Assembly (NCBI GenBank): GCA_031002005.1
Contig: JARYHS010009186.1
Span: 108,102,829 to 108,166,828 of the forward strand
Source of the DNA: Vandiemenella viatica
Lineage: Eukaryota; Arthropoda; Insecta; Orthoptera; Morabidae
Direction: 5' to 3'
DNA length: 64,000 bases
Below, piece after piece: positions 55,890-64,000 of the stretch (positions are counted from its first letter, which is position 1; every line of letters starts with the position of its first letter). The translations under genes were made by a program, and so were the position numbers. The notes under the pieces are model-generated. The model ran no database searches and was not told where the DNA came from. It worked only from the letters and a program-made list of their open reading frames with translations.

Positions 55890-56650
55890 TGTACGGAGAT
55901 CAAATTGGAGCGTCCCAGCGATACAGCTCCTCAAAGTGACGTTCCGTGTTCCAGGAAACGCTCTACCCTCGTCGACCACAAGCTGTGCCGACTGCTAGGA
56001 GAGGGGCGTGGATTTAATTTCCTTGCGGCCTCTCCGGCCGTGTTATATTAAGCAAGGGCCACGAGATAACGCAATCCGAAAGAAGTAGCCGGTCTTTGAA
56101 AACTCCTCTGGGATCTGTAAGCTGGTTGCGAGATAGCTGTCGCAAGGACACTGTGCGACAATATCGCCGCGTCCGGTTCTGTTATTGTATTCCACAGTCT
56201 GTTAGTGAATTTTAATTGTAGTTCAGGCCCCCTCGACAGCGCACCCTTCCCAGACGTCGCGAGCGTGGTTCCTCGGTCCGCCGCTCGGCGTCGGCGGCGC
56301 TGGGTTAGCGCTCAGTGAGACGGGCGGCGCCTTTCAAGTCTCCCAAGTCTTATCCCGCCCGCTGAAGACAGGGGGTTAATGACATAATGGTGGGCAGTTT
56401 TCCGTGAGATTTCACGCTGTACGCTTCGTAATGGCTCGCTGCGGGAGTAATAATAATAATTACCTGCGTTTTTATATACACGATTCTCCGTGTCGTTTTT
56501 CTTTGCCTGCCAGCCAGTCATACCGTGCTGTGGGCGGACACGGCTTACCGCTCTCCCATTCGTATGGTAAAGAGCGGAGAACGCAAAACGCGTGTGCGGT
56601 AAGCGAGACGTTCATTACCGCCACTCTTCTGAAGCTCAGAGTTCCTCAAC
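55890..56650. promoter_or_regulatory. Large GC-rich island
   Basis: About 750 bases with raised GC, CpG-dense at 56,230-56,340 (GCTCGGCGTCGGCGGCGC near 56,282), with GGATTTAATTTCC near 56,009, GTTATATTAAGC near 56,042, GGGGTTAATGACATAATGG near 56,371, and TAATAATAATAATTACCTGC near 56,447. No frame resembles a protein, although 69-103 codon frames exist. It is the longest island of this type in the window. A regulatory function is inferred. Confidence 0.36.
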
Positions 56651-56909
56651 GTTTCTCACCTGGTGTTATCAGGTCGAACGGGGAACAAATTTCACTATTC
56701 CTGCAGTTGAAATAATTACCATCATATAACCATGACCTGTTCCGCATGAGTTTTGAGATGTATTTTATTTGTAGATATTCCACCGTTAACATCGACGCAT
56801 TTCTCTGTTACAGTGATAACATGCGTTATTCGACTCAATACGTCCCCTAATGTTAATTTCGTCAACAACTTCTATTAATACACACTATTGATCCCTTTTA
56901 TGAAAATAC

Positions 56910-57815
56910 TAGCTCGTACCCACGACTTCGTACGCGTGGTTTAAGAATTTTTTTGCCAGAATTAAATATAGGAAGTTGTTGGTAACGAAGGATTGGTCTC
57001 AAACAATATCGATTCGGAATAATATGACAGGAAAGCTATCACTATATCATTGTACCGTCGAACCTGTCTCTTGAAGAGAATCAATTTCCAACATATTTCT
57101 GTCACCATTCGATAAGGTCTCAAAATTTCGTGACTACAACTGTTAATCATACTGGAAAAAATATCCTGTGCCCTTCATACAGATTTCCTTATAAAATTCC
57201 ATCACAACGATATAGCCATTTAGCCGTCAAAACGTAACAAAAAGACGGAGACTTACTTCCGTATTTATAATAATATTACTGTGGTTCACACTCACACAAT
57301 GACTGCGAACAACACCTGAGGGATCATTATAACGTAAAAAAGTGTACACCTACAACATTGCAAGACTACCTACGATTTGTCTCGCATTGCACCCGTAACT
57401 TTCTGATATCAACAGTTTAACATTAAATCCGAATAACCTACGGCCCAGGCCTGACTCTTACGATGAAAAACAATTTTTTTAAATCTTAGTCTCCACGGAG
57501 ATTTGAACCGGAGACCACGACGTTCGTAAGCAAGCGATTTAACCACTAAACTGCCAGTCCACTACACTGAAACACGGTACGGAGACGTCCATATCCAACG
57601 TGTCTGTTTATCGCCGTATTTCGTAGTTATGAGACAACATTTGTTATTTATACAGATAATTTTTCAACCAAATTTAGACAGCATTTTTATCTTTGTTTCA
57701 AAGGATAAGTGTGCAAAGTTTCATCGAGATCGGATGAAAACTGTGGATTTGTATGAAGAACGAACAAACAAACTAACAAACAAACATACATTCCTCTTTA
57801 CAAATAAAGATTAAA
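56910..57815 (+). repeat. Dispersed repeat C, copy 2 (no nested MITE)
   Basis: Parallel to 49,328-50,712: ACTAGCTCGTACCCACGAC, TTCGTACGCGTGG, GGAAAGCTATCACTATATCA, CTGTCTCTTGAAGAGAATCA, an internal SINE-B (57,410-57,560), GAGACAACATTTG without an insert, then GTTTCATCGAGATCGGATG and AACAAACA repeats. It serves as the empty-site comparison for the element at 50,064-50,533. Confidence 0.8.
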
Positions 57816-57819
57816 TTAC

Positions 57820-58020
57820 CATATTAACTAATTGCTAACTGGTTTGTGTTTAGAAGAAATGTTTGTGTGAATACTTCGTCCCATTCCAGTCCAATAATAT
57901 CTTCTAAATATTTTAGACGCATACGGATATAACATTATTATAATTACACGTCTAATAGTAAGGAACACCGAGGAAACTTCATTATCAATGATTCCTGTTC
58001 ACACTGATATTTGATGAAGC
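57820..58020. other. Unannotated intergenic sequence
   Basis: No recognised feature. Confidence 0.4.
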
Positions 58021-58029
58021 AGGAAGAAT

Positions 58030-58235
58030 AGCGATCATTGAGTGCCTCGCATTCGAGAGGATACAGGTTCGAATAATCGTCCGGTCATCCTGGCTCGGGT
58101 TTCCCGAAATCATTCCAGGTGTATGTTGGGATGGTTTCTTCAAAAGCCCATGGCCGAATTCCTTCCCATTCCTTACAACCGGTACTTTCCAACCCCTAAT
58201 AACCTCGACGAGGCATAAGGAACTAAGAAAAATAA
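58030..58235 (+). repeat. SINE-A copy, 5'-truncated, second tail type
   Basis: GTGCCTCGCATTCGAGAGG, ACAGGTTCGAATAATCG (damaged B box), AAATCATTCCAGGTG, CATGGCCGAATTCCTTCCC, and the tail AATAACCTCGACGAGGCATAAGG. The A-box region is lost. Confidence 0.8.
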
Positions 58236-58239
58236 AATA

Positions 58240-59155
58240 AATGTACATTTAGGGGAATACTTCGACACACCAAGAATTTTTTTCAAAACAAAATCTCTTA
58301 TTTTAAGTATTGATAGTAAGAAAGCAAATAAACATATAATCCGGCCATAAATAATTTAAAGATTCCGTTTTGTCAAATTTTAAGCATGTTGTTTCATAAC
58401 AAATAAGGGCCTTTTTTTAGTGTAATTAACAGAGGTATGTTCCCCTTTGAGACTAATCTGTAACTCCGGTACTTCTGGGCAGATATTAATGAGTGAATGA
58501 AAGAAGAGAGGGAATAAAAATGTTTGGTTTATTGGAGAATGAAAGGGATCATCAGCATGAAGAAGAGACAAATAGAAGGTAGTAGGAGAATGTGTGCAAG
58601 ATAAAGTTATGAATTAGACAGTAATGGAAGGATGGTAGAGACTAATGCAAGAGACACATCGGGCTAGTATTTATATATTAGGAAATTCTACACCTACGTT
58701 TGAAAATTTTTTTTATCATTTCAAATGCTTTGAATTAAATTTCGCCACTTATCTACTTTTTCCATATATGAATTTTAATTATAAATTATTTCAGTGTTTC
58801 AGCAAATTTATTCCAGTACCTGACTCCATCACACGCAACAACAAAAATTCTACTTCTTTTCACCTAAAACCAAATGCTAGCATATGTTTACGGTCATCTC
58901 TTCCTTTCCATTTACTACTCCTCACTCTTCTATTATTACCCATTCAACTCTCTTCACCAATATACGCATAATACAAATACAGAACTCTTCACTCGCTTTC
59001 TCTCTTCCAACAACTCCCAATCAATCTCCTTTATCATATCAGTTACTAATTTCCACAAATAAATCAAGTTCTTTTCCTTTACAATTCACCAATATGTATG
59101 ATCACATCAAGTCTTCGTTTTTGGCTTGAATGTCTACACATCCGTGTTACAACTA
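58240..59155. other. AT-rich intergenic stretch
   Basis: Pyrimidine-rich around 58,860-59,100 on the plus strand. The overlapping 62-108 codon frames there are low complexity. Confidence 0.4.
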
Positions 59156-59159
59156 GGGT

Positions 59160-59338
59160 TATTTATTCCTACAGCGGACCTACAGCTTAACGTGGAAGCC
59201 GAATCACCGAAGCGTTCTGGCATATTTCTCATTACAAGCATGCTGTGCCAGAGGTGAAGATAGGGTTAAGTGCTTATGAAAATCCCCGCCGAGACAGGGA
59301 TTCGAACCGAGACGCCACTGAGCTACCAGACCGCTCTC
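59160..59338 (-). repeat. SINE-B copy
   Basis: Plus strand: GACCTACAGCTTAACGTGG, AAGCGTTCTGGCATATTTC, CGAGACAGGGATTCGAACC (complement of the B box) and CACTGAGCTACCAGACCGC. Confidence 0.8.
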
Positions 59339-59479
59339 AATTTCTGTATTTGATATGAATGAAGTAGATCCCGTATTACTACATCATATTCAAACAGTGA
59401 TCTGAGCAAGGTTTAATAACTCAATCCAATAACATCTCTGGTAAATCCGCTCAACACCCTCCAAAATATGGTAAATGAA

Positions 59480-59605
59480 AGATTTTGGAACCTCTCCCTA
59501 AAAGCTGCGCAATGTGTCTGTCAAATTGAGTTTACTATCAAATGTTATGACAAGATATTTACACTTGGTCTTCAACAAAATTCCTTCCGACTTAGCTGTA
59601 AACTG
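59480..59605 (-). pseudogene. Short non-LTR retrotransposon remnant
   Basis: The minus strand encodes TKCKYLVITFDSKLNLTDTL, resembling the KYLGVxxDxKLxWxxH box that follows the reverse-transcriptase palm in jockey-like elements. Only about 40 codons are recognisable. Confidence 0.45.
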
Positions 59606-59775
59606 GTAAGCATAGTTGAAAAATACCCAAAATTATGATGATAAATAACGGAAAAAACAACATCTTGCCGCAAACAAACAATAAAAATGTTATCAACAGA
59701 CTAACAATTAGCATCATTTGAAATCTTTGAACAATAATTTTCCAGGAATACAGAAGAAACTTTTTTCAGCTGATA

Positions 59776-60000
59776 ATAGCGTGGTGGGTATGCGATAACG
59801 CTCTGGCCTCGTATTCGGGAGGAAGCGGGTTCGAATCCCGGTTCGGGCATCCCGATTTGAGTTTTCAATGGTTTCCCCAAATCACTCCAGGCGAATGCCA
59901 GGATGCTTCCTCCAAAAATACCATGGTCGAATTGCTTCCCTTTTCTTGCGCCCAGTCCTTTCCCGCATCTAATGACGTCAACGTCTACGAGGAGGAATGC
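59776..60000 (+). repeat. SINE-A copy, second tail type
   Basis: AATAGCGTGGTGGGTATGCG, CCTCGTATTCGGGAGG, a good B box GGTTCGAATCC, TTGAGTTTTCAATGGTTTCC, AATGACGTCAACGTCTACGA and GGAGGAATGCC. The minus-strand 117-codon frame here is the SINE read backwards. Confidence 0.85.
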
Positions 60001-60009
60001 CACAAGCAA

Positions 60010-61180
60010 AGGATAGTAGACATTATCTACGTCATAATATGATCCATTTATCATCCAGTCATATTTGTTGCATGAGAACTACAGTCTGATGTACAAACTA
60101 GTGTACTAACTAGACATCGCATAACGCTCTCGGTGCTTCGTTAGTACAATGGATGATCAAGGTCCGAGATACCTGCTAATGTTGATTTTTCACACTTGCT
60201 CCATAGCTTTAAGCGAAGCAGGCAGAAAGTAAATAACAACTGTACTCTGCCAGACAACGATAGTCCCGTAACCCTATCGCTGTGATCTGAGAAATAGGAA
60301 ATCACACACTAGCGACGACGAGAATCTGGACGGCTTAATAGAATCTGCAGCTCCACTCATTTCACTGTCAACAACTTTCTGCTGGACCCAAGGGCGGAGG
60401 AGCTTGTTGTGAAATAATGTTACTGAAAGGAATACAGGAATTTATTTTGCCTCATCTCGTCCCATGGGCCTTAACAAACTCGGTAGTGAAAAGCTGTAAA
60501 ATTTATTCTTGTACATTAGAGGGACAATATAAAAAATCGTGTCCTCTGATACCTTATAACCGAGTGGTTAATATTACCAGCTTCAAAAAAATTTGACACA
60601 GATGGACATACACACACATTTCTAGGGTTGGTGAACGTGGATGACGGAGAACAGGTACATAATAGATCTCAATAATTTTGTAAAATGAAAACTTTTTACC
60701 AGTACTCCGGTCTCTAAATACAATATTGTTAACATAAACTGTGGTTTTAGTATTTATTTTCGAGGCCAATTATTGATTTTTTTCGTTACCAACTATTCTT
60801 TCCATGTGAGAAACACGTTGGTAGTTAATAATAAACTGAATGACTCCACTCCTTCTCGATTAAGCTAGAACTGCAGGCAGGGAAAGTGGAACCGATGTGT
60901 CTTGTAAATAGAGGAATCGATTAATAAATGCAGGAATTACAAACAAGGTTAAGAAGGCAGAAATATCCTTCCGAGGACTTCTAATTAAATTTGTTTTACA
61001 AAGATACTTTGTTCTAACTTTCACACTATCTAATGATTTTCTAAACGAAATCTTATGAACTAACAGTTCAAAAGCCGGAAACCTATCACCTGGTTCTGTC
61101 GAAACCACGACGACCTATAAAAATGAATATGAAGTATATAATTAAATATATTTTTTCCAATGTGTATTTAGACTATGTAC
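60010..61180. other. Unannotated intergenic sequence
   Basis: No recognised gene or repeat. Confidence 0.4.
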
Positions 61181-61184
61181 GGTC

Positions 61185-61320
61185 TCGGATGGAATTTTTA
61201 CGGGCGTTAAAACTGACCATCTCTGACGAATCATTGTTTTGTTGATGTAAAGATGCTAGTATGTGGTTCAGGTTCCACGTTAAACTGTAGGTCCCTCGTT
61301 GCTTCTCCCCATCTGGTTTG
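61185..61320 (+). repeat. SINE-B 3' fragment
   Basis: ATGTGGTTCAGGTTCCACG, ACGTTAAACTGTAGGTCCC and TTGCTTCTCCCC. The head region is decayed (TCTCGGATGGAATTTTTACG). Confidence 0.55.
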
Positions 61321-61739
61321 AAACTTGTAACTGAATGAGTATTGGTATGACTGTGTTGCTTACTTACAAAGCAGAGTTTGATGAGTAACGAGAATTACTG
61401 CTTTCTAAATTGCTTTCATGTATTACTCCCTGAGACTACTGTCTCTTCTGTTCAAATAGAACGATTACATTTTACCTTTCTCTCTGTTCATTAGTTTCTT
61501 AATCTTTTTATTAATGTTAATATTCTTAAGCTTTTCTTTCTTCGTCATTCCTAACTTCTCCTCACTGTATGCTAGTTTCAAATTTTTCCGTTTTCCTATT
61601 TCCTTTTGTTCTTTGTGAGGCCCTACATAAATTTTTCCTTCCAATCTGCTTAATTCTTAAAATGATGCTTACTGTACGACCTGAATTTCATGAGAAAAAA
61701 AAAAAAAAATGATTTAGCGGTTACTCTCTACGTTAACGT

Positions 61740-62200
61740 ATTTTACTATCGTCGTATAGCCTATATAACGCGGCGCATTCCGCTGGTTTTTGTTTTTCGA
61801 CTACAGCTAGGCTCTGTCTGGCTGCGTTGTTCTCCTCTCCGGTATTTAAACGGGCGGCTGGCCGGCGGAATGTATTGCCGCTCAGCTGTCAAGACTCCCA
61901 TTGGCAACTCCAGCGCCCGGATCTCGATTTAATACGCCAGTCCCCTTATAGAAAATACAGCTCGCAATCACGCCGCTTTTAACACTGGCGCACTGTTCCA
62001 CGCAATTGAATATCCCTACTAAATGCTTTCGAAATCGATGTATCGATACTGTTATTGAATCAGAGAGTGGCACAGGCAGATGGTCGAACGACACCTCCCA
62101 CACAACCCCGTCCACAATCCGCAGGAAAATATCAGCCCGGTGAACGTCTCTGCCATGCGTTCGAAATTGGAACAAGGTATTCCTGCATCCACAGGTGAGC
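61740..62200. promoter_or_regulatory. GC-rich island with TATA-like motifs
   Basis: CCTATATAACGCGGCGC near 61,760 and GGTATTTAAACGGGCGG near 61,841 are TATA-like boxes in a CpG-rich context, followed by GGATCTCGATTTAATACGCC near 61,918. It could be a core promoter or an enhancer. No transcript or downstream coding frame is supported. Confidence 0.28.
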
Positions 62201-62372
62201 TCTGTAGCCTCACCTCGTTAATTCCTTTCTGGAATAGAAGACTGAGGGGAAAAAAGAGTCCGAACTGGTTCTAATTTCAATAAACGTATTCTCTCTGATC
62301 GGAGATGGCACATGAGATCTGTGAAATACAGTGACGCTATCATCCGAAGATACTAATAGCGTCCTTCAGTGC

Positions 62373-63273
62373 TAGAGGAGAATCGGGTAATATGGAATAC
62401 CATTTATGTTTTGTTGTACAAAATAGTACTGAAAATAATTTAACACCTGAAACTAAAACCAATACAACCTTCAACTTCTTGTGATAACATATATCTAATA
62501 AAAAGCTGTCAAAACAAATCTTTTTTATTAGTAACAATTAGTTTTTAAAAAATTGTTGTTTGGAGGTTCATATGGAATAGGCGGGTAATATGGAATAGAA
62601 GGTTTCAAATAACGTAAAATATCTGGAATTGAGATAAACGGATTTGATGATACTTTTTAGTCAACATCATCATCATCTTTGTCGGATTCAATAGCTATCG
62701 GTTCTTTATATTTCGGCTGTTCTTAAAACAAAACATAATTAATGAATTAATTAAGAAATATTTACTTTCTCAATTGTTATTTTATTATGTTCAATCAATA
62801 TTAACAAAAATCGTATTACTGACATTATATTTGATTAAAAATGTATTTCAACTCAGTAATTATTTTTCAGGTTGTATGAAATAATACAGTTTTATGTCTG
62901 GTTTTATGGAGTACTAAGTATCTCATATTACCCGAATCGCTATCTTGGACAAAATAGGCTTGATGATATTATAAAAAAGATGGAAGCCAGAAAAAAGACC
63001 TGTAAAATAAACCATCACTCTTTTAGTACACATTACACTAAGACAAAATAAATATAATATTTTATATATGTTTTAGAAAACTAATTTGCAAAAATTTTCG
63101 AAAGTGGAAAAACAAACTTTGTTGGATAGCAAACACAGTTCATCTCCCAAATGACCGACCTTCATAACAAAGCATCAGAGTAGTTTTGAGCAGCAGTTGA
63201 TGGTACTTCCACTATACAGCAGCATTCGGCAGAGGAGAAACCTCGGTATTCCATATTACCCGATTCTCCTCTA
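62373..63273. mobile_element. Nonautonomous DNA transposon with perfect 27-bp terminal inverted repeats (897 bp)
   Basis: 62,375-62,401 (GAGGAGAATCGGGTAATATG ...) is the exact reverse complement of 63,245-63,271. A TA dinucleotide flanks both ends (62,373-62,374 and 63,272-63,273), suggesting a TA target duplication as in Tc1/mariner-type elements. The inner motif GGGTAATATGGAATA recurs at about 62,582, and as the complement CATATTACCCGAATCG near 62,930, i.e. subterminal copies in mirrored arrangement. No transposase frame was found, only AT-rich filler. Confidence 0.88.
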
Positions 63274-63274
63274 T

Positions 63275-63635
63275 ATGAAACCTCATACGCTGGACTCTTT
63301 AAGGATTTTACCTTTGTGTCAGTCTGTATTGATGTGTACATGATCAGAATTGCTGATATGAGGAATCGGGATGTTGTTTTACATATTGACAACACCGTTG
63401 TACCTACGTTTGACATTAATATACATTTATTCCAAAACTATTCTTCATCGAATGTTATTAACAATAGTATGACTCTTGATATCCGACAATGGGTTCATTT
63501 TACATCAGTTCTCAGGGTTGCCATATGTCCGTTCATTAAGCTCAGTGAGGCAATGAGATTTCTCTAGAGCGACACTAGGTTGATCGATACGATAACAATT
63601 TGCGCTGATCACCGTATCAGCACAGTTACCTTTTA
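63275..63635. other. Unannotated intergenic sequence
   Basis: The 83-codon plus frame at 63,316-63,567 and the 84-codon minus frame at 63,162-63,416 have no recognisable motif. Confidence 0.35.
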
Positions 63636-63639
63636 GCGG

Positions 63640-64000
63640 GAGGCGCCGAGTCTGCTGCCCTCAATCATCTGACGCGATGATTCCATTTTCTGCTTCCGTT
63701 CGGAGGCCCACGTCCTTTCGGATGACGATATGGAACACAAGAACCACCACAGACCGCACCGGCGTTAATCGCCGTACATCTCTTTCTGTAGGCTGGCCAC
63801 GCACTCTCCACACAGCTCGCAAACCACTGGAATTTCCCCGCCGCGTCACCCCCCCCGCCACGCTTTGTTCCTTCACTGAGGGCTACTCGCCCCAAGGTTG
63901 CATTCCGGAGCACGACCGCACAGTTACCGTTACCTTTGTTTGTATCGCCCACCTGTACGAGTTACGGGTCCAGCTTCTTGCAGATATTTTCAATGTCGTA
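63640..64000. promoter_or_regulatory. GC-rich island at window end
   Basis: Raised GC with CpGs, CCGGCGTTAATCGCCG near 63,759 (palindrome-like around TTAA), and a C-run near 63,848-63,856. Two minus frames of 71 and 95 codons overlap it; neither has a domain. A noncoding regulatory island or an unrecognised exon are both possible. Confidence 0.25.

Noticed and set aside
59701..60054. 117-codon minus-strand frame
   Set aside because: Its core is SINE-A read in reverse (the GFEPASSR-type translation of the B-box region).
63661..63952. Coding exon at the window end
   Set aside because: Two overlapping minus frames differ in composition only; no motif and no splice-site pair convincingly bounding either.

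Overview
This window looks like noncoding chromosomal DNA from a large-genome insect. The evidence is the density of tRNA-derived SINEs, insect-type non-LTR retrotransposons (one full length, several fossil), a hAT transposon, several foldback and inverted-repeat elements, and AT-rich sequence broken by short GC-rich islands. The repeat set would suit a hemimetabolous insect (orthopteroid, phasmid, cockroach or hemipteran), but I cannot name the order from sequence alone. I found no host protein-coding gene, rRNA, genuine tRNA gene or CRISPR array. Every open frame with recognisable homology belongs to a transposable element.

Layout. 0-5 kb: a reverse-transcriptase scrap cut by the window edge, two GC-rich islands (0.37-0.80 and 1.70-2.00 kb), half of an inverted-repeat element, and SINE pieces. 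5-9 kb: AT-rich sequence with little structure. 8.98-9.60 kb: a small inverted-repeat element with internal repeats. 9.75-12.08 kb: a complete but dead hAT transposon (17-bp terminal repeats, 8-bp target duplication) carrying a nested SINE. 13.77-19.76 kb: a full-length I-like LINE on the minus strand with a 14-bp target duplication; ORF1 is intact and ORF2 has two frameshifts. 20-25 kb: a very GC-rich island and a five-unit tandem array. 25-33 kb: SINEs, fossil LINE pieces, a foldback insertion and an inverted-repeat element. 33.85-34.42 kb: a GC-rich island packed with TAATT-type homeodomain cores. 35-50 kb: many SINEs, another island (43.5-44.1 kb), G/C-homopolymer inverted-repeat elements and two fossil LINE pieces. 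49.3-50.7 kb: a three-level nested insertion whose empty site is preserved in the sister copy at 56.9-57.8 kb. 51.8-53.0 kb: foldback, hammerhead-like repeats. 62.37-63.27 kb: an 897-bp element with perfect 27-bp terminal repeats.

How the parts relate. The LINE at 13.8-19.8 kb and the SINE at 50.2 kb share their 3' tail, the usual sign that the SINE borrows that LINE's machinery. The commonest SINE family (SINE-A here) has copies about 98% identical with matching target duplications, so it moved recently. The tandem array at 22 kb matches the tail of the dispersed repeat at 49.3 and 56.9 kb. The GC-rich islands contain homeodomain, CRE and AP-1 type motifs and lie in an otherwise gene-free stretch, which fits the cis-regulatory landscape of a developmental gene outside the window; this last point is inference and needs cross-species alignment. 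SINE-A, -B, -C, -D and -E and repeat C are working names used only here.
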